Positions 12,707-20,729 of a stretch of 64,000 bases of DNA are shown piece by piece. A program made the position numbers and the translations under genes. Under the pieces are notes generated by a model. It ran no database searches. It saw only the letters and a list, made by a program, of their open reading frames with translations, and was not told where the DNA came from. The DNA comes from Methylobacterium sp. J-090. GTDB lineage: Bacteria; Pseudomonadota; Alphaproteobacteria; Rhizobiales; Beijerinckiaceae. Where the stretch lies: contig NZ_JAKSXV010000065.1 of assembly GCF_022829345.1 (NCBI RefSeq), forward strand, positions 58,459 through 122,458, given 5' to 3'. The first letter of the stretch is position 1. Each line of letters starts with the position of its first letter.

Positions 12707-14400
12707 CCACCTGGGCCGACGCTTTGCTGGTGGCGCACCTCGCGGCGGCCGATCCGCACGGGGTCGGCGGCGTGGTCGTGCGCGCCGGGGCGGGGCCGGT
12801 GCGCGACGCCTGGCTCGCGGTCCTGCAGAACGCCTCGCCAGCGGAGCGGCCGATCCGGCGGATGCTGGGCAGCATCACCGATGCGCGCCTGCTCGGCGGC
12901 CTCGATCTGCCCGCCACCCTCGCGGCCGGGCGTCCCGTCGCCGAGACCGGGCTGCTGGCAGAGACCGATGGCGGGCTCCTCGTGGTGCCCATGGCGGAGC
13001 GCCTGTCGCCCGGGCACGCGGCCCGCCTCGCCGCCGTGCTCGACGACGGCACCGTGCGGGTGGAGCGCGACGGCGTCGGCCAGTGCCGCCCGGCCCGCCT
13101 CGGGGTGATCCTCCTCGACGAAGGCCAGGGCGAGGACGAGCGCGTGCCCGACGCCCTCTCCGACCGCCTCGCCTTCCACATCGACCTCACGGACATCCCC
13201 TGGCGCGACGCGGCCACGCAGGAGGAACCGCCCCCCCTCGCGGAAACCGGGCCGCCGGCCGAGGACGCCCCCGTCGCCCTGTGTCAGGCCGCCGACGCCC
13301 TTGGCGTGGTCTCGCTGCGCGGTCCGCTCCTGGCCGCCCGGGTCGCGCGGCTGCTGGCCCGTCTCGCGGGGCGCGAGGGGCCGGGGGAGGGCGAGACCAT
13401 CCTGGCCGCGCGCCTCGTCCTCGGCCCGAGGGCGACGCGGATGCCCGCGCCGGCGCCCGAGGCCGACGCGCCGGAGCCGGAGACCGATGCGGCCCCCGAA
13501 CCGGAAACCGGCGCCGGGCAGGACGAGCCGAATCCCGCCCCCCTCGACGAGCGCATGGTCGAGGCCGCGCGCAGCGCCCTGCCGCCCGGCCTCCTCGCCG
13601 GGCTCGTCGCCGCCGGCGCCCGCCCGCGCCTGCCCCGCGCCGGCAAGGCGGGCGTCGCCGCCGCCGCGCGCCACGCCGGTCGGCCCCAAAGCGCGCGCGC
13701 CGGCGACCCGCGCCACGGGCGCCTCGCCCTCATCGAGACCCTGCGCGCCGCCGCCCCCTGGCAGCGCCTGCGCCGGACGGACGGCGAGCCCCGGCGCATC
13801 CGGATCCGCCCGGAGGACCTGCGCATCGCCCGCTTCGTCCAGCGCACGCAGACCACGACGATCTTCGCCGTCGATGCCTCGGGCTCGGCCGCCCTCGAGC
13901 GCCTCGCCGAGGCCAAGGGCGCCGTCGAGCTGCTGCTCGCCGAGGCCTATATCCGCCGCGACCGCGTCGCCGTCCTGGCGTATCGCGGATTGGGCGCCGA
14001 ACTCATCCTGCCGCCCACCCGGGCCCTCGCCCGCGCCCGGCGGGGCTTGAGCGCCCTGCCCGGGGGCGGAGGCACGCCGCTCGCCGCCGGCCTCGACGCG
14101 GCGGCGGACCTCGCCCGGACCGTGCACCGGGGCGGGGGCACGCCGGTGGTGGTGGTGCTGACCGACGGGCGCGCCAACGTCACCCGCTCGGGTGCGGCCG
14201 GCCGGGCCCAGGCGGGGGCGGAGGCTCTGGCCGCCGCCGCCACGCTGCGGGCGGACGGGGTGCGCGTCATCCTCATCGACACCGCCGCCCGGCCGCAGGA
14301 CCCCGCCCGTCGCCTCGCCGAGGCCATGGGCGCGCGCTATCTTCCCTTGCCCTACGCCGATGCGGGGGCGATGAGCGCCGCGATCCGCGCGGCGACCTGA
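12703..14400 (+). CDS. bchD: Magnesium chelatase subunit D
   Basis: BchD is the second AAA+ subunit and platforms BchI in the Mg-chelatase. The protein is 565 aa from a GTG overlapping bchI. It has an N-terminal degenerate AAA domain with no Walker A, an acidic Pro/Glu/Ala-rich linker at about residues 245-285, and a C-terminal von Willebrand A domain. The MIDAS motif DASGS is at residues 391-395, with GGGGTPLAAGL and VLTDGRANV following. Loss of the P-loop is normal for alphaproteobacterial BchD. Confidence 0.95.
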   Translation: MTTWADALLVAHLAAADPHGVGGVVVRAGAGPVRDAWLAVLQNASPAERPIRRMLGSITDARLLGGLDLPATLAAGRPVAETGLLAETDGGLLVVPMAERLSPGHAARLAAVLDDGTVRVERDGVGQCRPARLGVILLDEGQGEDERVPDALSDRLAFHIDLTDIPWRDAATQEEPPPLAETGPPAEDAPVALCQAADALGVVSLRGPLLAARVARLLARLAGREGPGEGETILAARLVLGPRATRMPAPAPEADAPEPETDAAPEPETGAGQDEPNPAPLDERMVEAARSALPPGLLAGLVAAGARPRLPRAGKAGVAAAARHAGRPQSARAGDPRHGRLALIETLRAAAPWQRLRRTDGEPRRIRIRPEDLRIARFVQRTQTTTIFAVDASGSAALERLAEAKGAVELLLAEAYIRRDRVAVLAYRGLGAELILPPTRALARARRGLSALPGGGGTPLAAGLDAAADLARTVHRGGGTPVVVVLTDGRANVTRSGAAGRAQAGAEALAAAATLRADGVRVILIDTAARPQDPARRLAEAMGARYLPLPYADAGAMSAAIRAAT

Positions 14401-14410
14401 GGGAGCGACC

Positions 14411-15307
14411 ATGCCCGCGCCGAGCGACCGACCCGTCTGGGAGCGCGAAGGCGCGGATTGGCCCCACCGCGAGGCCAGCCGCTTCGTCGAAGCCTCAGGC
14501 CTGACCTGGCACGTCCAGACCTTCGGCGACGTGAGCGCCCCGGCGCTCCTGCTCCTGCACGGCACCGGCGCGGCCACCCATTCCTGGCGTGGGCTGGCGC
14601 CCCTGCTGGCGCAGGATTTCTTCGTGGTGGCGCCGGATCTGCCCGGCCACGGCTTCACCGATCCGCTGCCACCCGGCCGCCTGTCCCTGCCCGGCATGGC
14701 GGCGGCGATCCGCGATCTCCTGTCCGCTCTTGGCGTGGCCCCGGAGGTGATGGTCGGCCATTCGGCCGGCGCCGCGCTCCTCGTCCGGCTCTGCCTCGAT
14801 GGACTGGCCCCCCGCCACCTCGTCGCCCTCAACGGCGCCCTGACGCCGTTCCCCGGCCTCGCCTCGGTGCTGTTTCCGGGGCTCGCCCGGATGCTGTTCC
14901 TCAATTCGGTGACGCCCCGCATCTTCGCCTGGACCGCCGACCGTCCGGCGGTGGAGCGCCTCATCCGCGGCACCGGTTCGCGCCTCGACGCGCAGGGACT
15001 CGACCTCTACCGGCGCCTGTTCCGCTGCCCCGGCCACGTCGCCGGGGCGCTGGGCATGATGGCGAACTGGGATCTGGCGGCTTTGGACCGCGCCATCACC
15101 CGGCTCACCGTACCGACGACGCTGGTGGTGGGCGGCAGCGACCGGGCGATCTCCCCCGACACGGCCTTCGCCCTGCAGAAGCGCCTGCCCCATGCGAGGG
15201 TCGAATTGCTGCGCAACCTCGGTCACCTCGCCCACGAGGAGGCGCCGGACGCCGTCGCCAGGATCATCCGCCAGCTCAGTCCGGCGCCCGCCGAGGCGGA
15301 GGCGTAA
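14411..15307 (+). CDS. bchO: BchO-type alpha/beta hydrolase of Mg-chelatase operon
   Basis: This 298-aa alpha/beta-hydrolase has the nucleophile elbow GHSAG at residues 116-120 (S118) and the oxyanion turn LLHGTGAATHSW near residue 49. A C-terminal LVVGGSDRAI and GHLAHEE supply the likely Asp and His of the triad. The bchI-bchD-bchO order is conserved in purple bacteria and BchO is linked to Mg-chelatase, but its reaction is not settled. It ends 36 bases before the PpsR-like operator of crtI. Confidence 0.93.
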   Translation: MPAPSDRPVWEREGADWPHREASRFVEASGLTWHVQTFGDVSAPALLLLHGTGAATHSWRGLAPLLAQDFFVVAPDLPGHGFTDPLPPGRLSLPGMAAAIRDLLSALGVAPEVMVGHSAGAALLVRLCLDGLAPRHLVALNGALTPFPGLASVLFPGLARMLFLNSVTPRIFAWTADRPAVERLIRGTGSRLDAQGLDLYRRLFRCPGHVAGALGMMANWDLAALDRAITRLTVPTTLVVGGSDRAISPDTAFALQKRLPHARVELLRNLGHLAHEEAPDAVARIIRQLSPAPAEAEA

Positions 15308-15342
15308 AACAGCGCTTGCGTCCCGTCGCGGACGCGGATTAG

Positions 15343-15360
15343 TGTCATCTTATGTTGACA
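15343..15360. promoter_or_regulatory. PpsR/CrtJ-type operator at crtI
   Basis: The sequence TGTCATCTTATGTTGACA fits the TGT-N12-ACA consensus of PpsR/CrtJ, the redox- and light-responsive repressor of pigment genes. It lies 36 bases after bchO and overlaps the first possible crtI ATG (15352). This argues that crtIB has its own repressible promoter and that translation starts at the second ATG (15370). The regulator gene itself is not in the window. Confidence 0.75.
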
Positions 15361-15369
15361 CTTGCCGAC

Positions 15370-16878
15370 ATGCCGAACCCCGTGACGAGCCCCGATCCGC
15401 GCCCGCACGCGGTGGTGATCGGCTCCGGCTTCGGCGGTCTGGCGGCGGCGGTCCGCCTCGGCGCCCGGGGCTATCGGGTCACGGTGCTGGAGCGCCTGGA
15501 GCAGCCCGGCGGCCGCGCCCGCGTCCACCGCCAGGACGGCTTCACCTTCGACGCCGGCCCCACCATCGTCACGGCGCCGTTCCTGTTCGAGGAGCTGTGG
15601 CGCCTGTGCGGCCGGCGCATGGACGAGGATGTGACCCTCGCCCCCATGCGGCCGTTCTACCGCATCCGCTTCGACGACGGCGCCACCTTCGACTACAGCG
15701 GCGACATCGCCGCCATGCGGGCGGAGGTGGAAAAGTTCTCGCCCGGCGACGTCGCCGGCTACGAGGCCTTCATGGCCCGCTCGGAAGCGATCTGCCGGGT
15801 CGGGTTCGAGGAACTCGGCCACGTGCCGTTCTCGTCGGTCACCGACATGCTGCGGATCATGCCGAGCCTGCTGCGGCTCGGCGGCCACCGCTCGGTCTAC
15901 GATCTCGTGGCGAGCTACATCCGCGACGAGCGCCTGCGGACGATCTTCTCCTTCCACCCGCTCCTCATCGGCGGCAGCCCGTTCCGGGCGAGCGCGATCT
16001 ACTGCCTCATCGCCCACTTGGAGCGGCGCTGGGGCGTCCACTTCGCCATGGGCGGCACCGGCCGCCTCGTCGATGGGTTGTGCGACCTCATCCGGGGGCA
16101 GGGCGGGACGCTGCGCTGCGGCGCCGACGTCGCCCGCATCACCGTGACGGGTGGAAGAGCCATGGGGGTCACCCTGGCGAATGGCGAAGCGATCCCGGCC
16201 GACATCGTCGTGTCGAACGCCGATTCGGCCTTCACCTACGGCACCCTGCTCGGCGGCACCGCCCGGCGCTGGAGCGCGAAGCGCCTCGCGCGCGCGCATT
16301 CCTCCATGGGCCTGTTCGTCTGGTACTTCGGTACGAACCGGAAGTTTTCGAACATCGCCCACCACACCATCCTGATGGGTCCGCGCTATCGCGGGCTCAT
16401 CGACGACATCTTTTCGAAGAAGCAATTGGCGAAGGATTTCAGCCTCTATCTGCACCGGCCCACCGCCACCGATCCGCTGCTGGCCCCGCCCGGATGCGAC
16501 GCCTTCTACGTGCTGTCGCCGGTGCCGAACCTCGACGGCGGCCAGGATTGGACGGCGCTGGCCGAGCCGTACCGGCAGGCCATCGCCCGGCATCTCGAGG
16601 CGACCGTGATGCCGGGGCTCTCGGAATCCCTCGTCACATCGAAAGTGACGACGCCCAACGACTTCGCCGCCGATTTCCTGAGCTTTCGCGGTTCCGGCTT
16701 CGGCCTCGAACCGGTGCTGACCCAATCGGCGTGGTTCCGGCCGCACAACGCCTCGGAGGGGGTGCGCAACCTCTTCCTCGTCGGGGCCGGCACCCATCCG
16801 GGCGCCGGGCTGCCCGGCGTCCTGTCCTCTGCCCGAGTCCTCGATTCCGTGGTGCCGGATGCGCGCGTCTTCACTTAA
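15370..16878 (+). CDS. crtI: Phytoene desaturase (CrtI)
   Basis: CrtI desaturates phytoene through neurosporene to lycopene, an FAD-dependent reaction at the membrane. The protein is 502 aa from the chosen ATG. The dinucleotide-binding motif GSGFGG is at residues 18-23, followed by VLERLEQPGGRA; the C-terminal FAD signature is LFLVGAGTHPGAGLPGVLSSA. An ATG six codons upstream (15352) is in frame but sits inside the PpsR-like operator, so I reject it. crtB overlaps the 3' end by 20 bases. Confidence 0.95.
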   Translation: MPNPVTSPDPRPHAVVIGSGFGGLAAAVRLGARGYRVTVLERLEQPGGRARVHRQDGFTFDAGPTIVTAPFLFEELWRLCGRRMDEDVTLAPMRPFYRIRFDDGATFDYSGDIAAMRAEVEKFSPGDVAGYEAFMARSEAICRVGFEELGHVPFSSVTDMLRIMPSLLRLGGHRSVYDLVASYIRDERLRTIFSFHPLLIGGSPFRASAIYCLIAHLERRWGVHFAMGGTGRLVDGLCDLIRGQGGTLRCGADVARITVTGGRAMGVTLANGEAIPADIVVSNADSAFTYGTLLGGTARRWSAKRLARAHSSMGLFVWYFGTNRKFSNIAHHTILMGPRYRGLIDDIFSKKQLAKDFSLYLHRPTATDPLLAPPGCDAFYVLSPVPNLDGGQDWTALAEPYRQAIARHLEATVMPGLSESLVTSKVTTPNDFAADFLSFRGSGFGLEPVLTQSAWFRPHNASEGVRNLFLVGAGTHPGAGLPGVLSSARVLDSVVPDARVFT

Positions 16879-18004
16879 GGCCGTCGGGTCGTCCTTCTGG
16901 GCCGTACCGGAACCCGACCGACCGCCCCTGTGGGCGACGGCCCACGCCGACGCGGCCGACCGGGCTGCGTGCCGGGACGCGATCCGGGCGGGCTCGCGCA
17001 GCTTCTTTGCCGCCTCGGCCCTGCTGCCGGCCCAGGTTCGGCGCCCGGCCTACGGGCTCTACGCCTTCTGCCGCCTGTTCGACGACGCCGTGGACGATGT
17101 GGCGCCCTGCGCCCGGGCGGCGGCCGTGGCGCGCCTGTCCGCGCGCCTGTCGCGCGCCTATGACGGGCGCCCCGCCGACGCCCCGGCCGACCGGGCGCTG
17201 GCCGACCTCGTCGTCGCCCACGCGATCCCGCAGGCCCTGCCGATGGCGCTCATCGAGGGGCTGGCCTGGGACGGGGAGGGTCGGCGCTACGCGACGCTCT
17301 CCGATCTCACCGCCTACGCGGCCCGGGTCGCCGCCAGCGTCGGGGTGATGATGACCCTGATCATGGGGTCACGCGATCCGGCCACCCTGGCCCGGGCCTG
17401 CGACCTCGGAATCGCCATGCAGTTCACCAACATCGCCCGCGATGTCGGCGAGGATGCCCGCGCCGGCCGGCTCTACCTGCCCCTCGACTGGCTCGTCGAG
17501 GCCGGCATCGACCCGGACGCCTTCCTGGCCGACCCACGCCCGAGTCCGGCCTTGGCGGGCGTCGTCGCCCGGCTGCTGGCGGCGGCGGACCTCCTCTACG
17601 CCCGCTCGGAGGCCGGCCTGCCGGGCCTGCCGCGCACCTGCCGCCCGGCGATCCGCGCCGCCCGGCTCATCTACGCCGAGATCGGCCGCGAACTGGAGCG
17701 CCAGGACCTCGATCCGGTCAGCGCCCGCGCCCGGGTCGATGGGCGGCGGAAGGCGGCGCTTCTGGCCCGCGCCACCCTCGCGCCGTCCTTCGCCGACCGG
17801 ACCCTCCGCGACGTGCCGCCGCTGCCCGAGGTCGCGTTCCTCGTCGCGGCCGTGGCGGCGCAGCCGGTCCCGGCCGGCCCGGCCTGGTGGGACGTGCCCG
17901 GCCAGATCGCCCGCGTCCTCGACCTCGTCGAGACCCTGCGCGAGCGCGAGACCTTTGGCAGCCCCGGCTTCGCGCCCGAGGCTGCCCCGCACGCGGTCCC
18001 GTGA
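16859..18004 (+). CDS. crtB: Phytoene synthase (CrtB)
   Basis: CrtB joins two geranylgeranyl diphosphates to phytoene, the first C40 carotenoid. The protein is 381 aa. The two Asp-rich substrate motifs are clear: DDAVDD at residues 75-80 and NIARDVGED at 191-199. YGLYAFCRLFDD precedes the first. The ATG lies within the end of crtI (20-base overlap), as in other crtIB pairs. The stop overlaps the next small gene by GTGA. Confidence 0.96.
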   Translation: MRASSLKAVGSSFWAVPEPDRPPLWATAHADAADRAACRDAIRAGSRSFFAASALLPAQVRRPAYGLYAFCRLFDDAVDDVAPCARAAAVARLSARLSRAYDGRPADAPADRALADLVVAHAIPQALPMALIEGLAWDGEGRRYATLSDLTAYAARVAASVGVMMTLIMGSRDPATLARACDLGIAMQFTNIARDVGEDARAGRLYLPLDWLVEAGIDPDAFLADPRPSPALAGVVARLLAAADLLYARSEAGLPGLPRTCRPAIRAARLIYAEIGRELERQDLDPVSARARVDGRRKAALLARATLAPSFADRTLRDVPPLPEVAFLVAAVAAQPVPAGPAWWDVPGQIARVLDLVETLRERETFGSPGFAPEAAPHAVP

Positions 18005-18186
18005 GCGACCCGTTCTTCGCCGCCCTCGACATCGGGCTCGTCTTCGCCCTGGCGCTCGGCCTCGCCCTCTGGCAGCTCGTGGCGCTCAAGCGCGGCCTCC
18101 GCCGCGACCGCGAGGCGGCGGCCAGGAGCAGCGCCGATGAGGACGGCTCCCGCCCGCATCGAATCCCCCCTGTCCCGGACGCCTGA
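18001..18186 (+). CDS. Uncharacterised single-span membrane protein after crtB
   Basis: This 61-aa protein starts at a GTG that overlaps the crtB stop. It has one strong hydrophobic helix at about residues 7-26 (FAALDIGLVFALALGLALWQ) and a basic then polar C-terminal tail. I do not recognise the family. In Rhodobacter the position after crtIB is taken by tspO, a five-helix protein that this is not. Tight coupling to crtB suggests a role in membrane placement or regulation of carotenoid synthesis, which is inference. It ends 47 bases before the convergent crtC stop. Confidence 0.75.
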   Translation: MSDPFFAALDIGLVFALALGLALWQLVALKRGLRRDREAAARSSADEDGSRPHRIPPVPDA

Positions 18187-18233
18187 AGCGGGGCGGACGG
18201 TGATCCGCGACCCACCGCGAAAAAATGGGCTCC

Positions 18234-19304
18234 TCACCCGAGCGGTCGCGGCATCCGGAACGGCAGCATCCAGCGCACCAGAGGGTTCCTGAATCGGTCC
18301 AGCGACAGGCTCTCGTGGACCGGGCGCACGGCCTGCCCGCACAGCCGCGTCTCCAGCAGGGAGCGGGCATAGAACGGCGTGTCCTCGAAGGTGCGCGCCA
18401 CCCGGGCCGCGCCATCGTCGCTGCGGGTGGAGCGGGGAATGCGCCACAGGCGGGTCGGCGGCAGGGCGGCGGGGCGGGGCGGGTCGATGTCGCGGGGCGC
18501 ACCCGTGCCGTCGAAGCGCAGGGACAGGGCCTGGCTCGTGCCGTCGCGCCGCCGCACGTCGTAGAGGATCGCGGCGCCTCGGGTCAGATCGGCCCGGCAC
18601 CAGGTCCAGCTGGTGAAGGCGTCCTCCAGGGGCGTGTCGCCGTGGTTGGTGTCGAAATAGGCCGTGCCGGTCCAGGCGAGCGCCGGCTCGGTGAGCGCGA
18701 CCTCCACGGGTGAGGACGGCGCCATCGGCCACCAGCGGTGCTGGCCCCGCCCGTCGAGGGTGAACGGGCCGGGAGTGAGGCCGGTGGGGCGCACCCGCAC
18801 GGTGCCGCGCACCCGCGAGGGGATCGGCGCCGTCACCTCGTCGAGGTTGATGGTGAGGGTGGTGCCGTCCCAGGCGAGATCGCTCGGGCCGATGGCGAGG
18901 TGCGTCGCGTCCCGCGACACGGCGCGGCGCCCCCGCTCGGTCATGCAGAACCGGTTCGACCGCTCCCCGTAGAGCACGACGTTGACCGCGCAGTGCCGGA
19001 ACGGATCGCGGCTCGGGTCCCAAGCGTAGTAGGGCGAGAACACGGAACCGATGAAAGCGATGATGGTCAGCCCCTGGCGGCCATCGGCGCTCAGGGCATC
19101 GACGTACCACCAGACGTAGCCACCCCGGCCGACCGGCGTGTCGAAGCGCGGGCGGTGGCCCGGTCCGCCAGCAGGCTGTCCGCCGCCAAGCGCCCCGACT
19201 GGGCCGCCATCGGCACCCCCGGCCCCGGATGGACGCTGCCCCCCGCCAGATACAGGCCCGGAATCGCTGTCCGCGCGCCCGGCCGCCGGAACGACGCCAT
19301 CCAC
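18234..19304 (-). CDS. crtC: Hydroxyneurosporene synthase / acyclic carotenoid 1,2-hydratase (CrtC)
   Basis: CrtC adds water across the terminal double bond of neurosporene or lycopene in the spirilloxanthin/spheroidene route. Family signatures are GGYVWWYVDALS, FIGSVFSPYYAW, HCAVNVVLYG, and the C-terminal ESLSLDRFRNPLVRWMLPFRMPR. The start is a problem. Conserved sequence begins near 19157, but no ATG, GTG or TTG lies in frame between 19304 and 19043. The coordinates given use GTG 19304, which overlaps crtD by 214 bases and adds about 50 residues of crtD-shadow sequence. The next candidate, GTG 19043, removes the conserved WWYVDAL block. A non-standard start near the crtD stop is possible. 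Gene identity is certain, the start is not. Confidence 0.85.
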   Translation of the reverse strand: MDGVVPAAGRADSDSGPVSGGGQRPSGAGGADGGPVGALGGGQPAGGPGHRPRFDTPVGRGGYVWWYVDALSADGRQGLTIIAFIGSVFSPYYAWDPSRDPFRHCAVNVVLYGERSNRFCMTERGRRAVSRDATHLAIGPSDLAWDGTTLTINLDEVTAPIPSRVRGTVRVRPTGLTPGPFTLDGRGQHRWWPMAPSSPVEVALTEPALAWTGTAYFDTNHGDTPLEDAFTSWTWCRADLTRGAAILYDVRRRDGTSQALSLRFDGTGAPRDIDPPRPAALPPTRLWRIPRSTRSDDGAARVARTFEDTPFYARSLLETRLCGQAVRPVHESLSLDRFRNPLVRWMLPFRMPRPLG

Positions 19305-20617
19305 CCGTGCGACGCCCGGCCGTAGAGGGCGCCCCCCGTCCCCGGAAACAGCGTCCCGAACCCCGCCGGCCCCGTCGTCACCGTCGCGGGCGTGTCCGTC
19401 AGCCTCAGCCCGCAGGCCCCCAGGCGGCGATGCAGGGCGCGCGTGCATGTGGCGATCTCCGAAGGGGTGAAGGTGGCGCCCGCCGGCGCGTTGACGAGAA
19501 CGAGCAGGCGCTCGGGCCCGGGCTCGTCGGGGGCGGCATCGCCCCGGTCCTGGGCGCAGACGTAGACCGTGGGGTCGGCGGGCAGCCGCCCCCGGGCGAT
19601 TCCGTCGAACTCGGCGGCGTAGTCGCCCGAGAAGAACACCGTGTGGCGCAGGAGCGGGAAGCCCTCGGCGCGGGCGTTCATGCACAGGGTCACGGCCGAG
19701 AGGGAGCGCTCGGAAGGCGGAACCCGCTCGGCCGCCCGGGCCGCCGGCGCGCCGAGGAGCCCCTCGGCCAGGGCCGCCGCGTCGGCGTTGCAGACGACGG
19801 CCTCCGCGGGGATGCGCTCGCCGGTGTCGAGCTCCACGCCGGTGACGCCGGCGCGGTCGGTGACGATGCGCGCCACGTGGGCCCCGGTGCGTAGAAGCGC
19901 ACCGCGCTCGGCGGCGAGATCCGCCACCGCGCGGGCCAGCGCACTCAGGCCGCCCGCCACGTGCCAGACCCCTTGCGATTCGACATGGGCGACGAGCATC
20001 AGCGTGGCGGGCGCCCGGTACGGCGAGGCGCCGCAATAGGTCGCGTAGCGCCCGAACAGCTGGCGCAGGCGCGGATCGGCGAAGTATTCGCCGAGCGCCG
20101 ACCACAGGGTGGTGAAGGGCTGGATGCGCCAGAGGTCGCCCAGCCCCGACAGGCCGGCCCGGCGGGTGAGGGCGAGCGGACTCGGGCGCTGCCCCCGGAT
20201 GAACGGCCCCTCCAGGGTCCGGTAGACCGCCGCGGCCCGGGCGCGGAAGCGGTCGTAGCCCTCGGCCTCGCGCGCGCCGGCAAACGCCCCGATGGCGTCG
20301 CGGGAGGCGCGCGGGTCGGCGAACAGGTCGACGTGGCCGTCCGGCCCCCAGGCATGCCGGGCCAGGATCGCCGCCGGGCTGAGCGCGACGCGGTCGTCGA
20401 GACGCGCGCCGCATTCCGAAAAGATCTCGTCGAGGACCCAGCGCATGGTGAACACCGTCGGGCCGGCCTCCACGGCCCGCCCGTCAACGGGGACGCTCCG
20501 CATCTTGCCGCCCGGATGCGCCGCGCGTTCGAGCACGGTCACGTCGAGGCCCGCACGGGCGAGCCGCAGGGCCGCCACCAGCCCGCCGATCCCAGCCCCG
20601 ATCACCACGACCCGCAC
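19091..20617 (-). CDS. crtD: Methoxyneurosporene / hydroxyneurosporene desaturase (CrtD)
   Basis: CrtD is a CrtI-like FAD desaturase that introduces the C-3,4 double bond in acyclic hydroxy- or methoxy-carotenoids. The protein is 508 aa from a GTG with GGAGGGG upstream. The FAD fold starts at once: VVIGAGIGGLVAALRLARAG, then VLERAAHPGGKMRS. The C-terminal signature is LYLAGGSVHPGPGVPMAAQSGRLAADSLL. It is divergent from crtE across a PpsR-like operator and is followed by crtC, the normal crtDC arrangement. Confidence 0.95.
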   Translation of the reverse strand: MRVVVIGAGIGGLVAALRLARAGLDVTVLERAAHPGGKMRSVPVDGRAVEAGPTVFTMRWVLDEIFSECGARLDDRVALSPAAILARHAWGPDGHVDLFADPRASRDAIGAFAGAREAEGYDRFRARAAAVYRTLEGPFIRGQRPSPLALTRRAGLSGLGDLWRIQPFTTLWSALGEYFADPRLRQLFGRYATYCGASPYRAPATLMLVAHVESQGVWHVAGGLSALARAVADLAAERGALLRTGAHVARIVTDRAGVTGVELDTGERIPAEAVVCNADAAALAEGLLGAPAARAAERVPPSERSLSAVTLCMNARAEGFPLLRHTVFFSGDYAAEFDGIARGRLPADPTVYVCAQDRGDAAPDEPGPERLLVLVNAPAGATFTPSEIATCTRALHRRLGACGLRLTDTPATVTTGPAGFGTLFPGTGGALYGRASHGWMASFRRPGARTAIPGLYLAGGSVHPGPGVPMAAQSGRLAADSLLADRATARASTRRSAGVATSGGTSMP

Positions 20618-20656
20618 GCGCCGACCCCTCCGTCACCCAAACCGCACCTTGACGAG

Positions 20657-20674
20657 TGTCAATATTATCTGACA
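20657..20674. promoter_or_regulatory. PpsR/CrtJ-type operator between crtD and crtE
   Basis: TGTCAATATTATCTGACA is an almost perfect palindromic TGT-N12-ACA site in the 112-base gap between the divergent crtD and crtE starts. TTGACG (20649-20654) could be a crtE -35 box, and TTGACA read on the minus strand at 20662-20657 could be a crtD -35 box. A single repressor dimer pair could therefore control both directions. Confidence 0.8.
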
Positions 20675-20729
20675 GTTTGAAATGGCAAGTCGAAAAGACA
20701 GCCGCCGCACAAATCGGGAGAGACGTCAG

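Noticed and set aside
12382..14973. An 863-codon open frame on the minus strand across bchD and bchO
   Set aside because: It is antisense to well-supported genes, its composition is Arg/Pro/Gly-rich as expected from GC-rich shadow frames, and no domain is seen.
15352..15369. Upstream start of crtI
   Set aside because: The ATG lies inside the PpsR-type palindrome and has no ribosome site.
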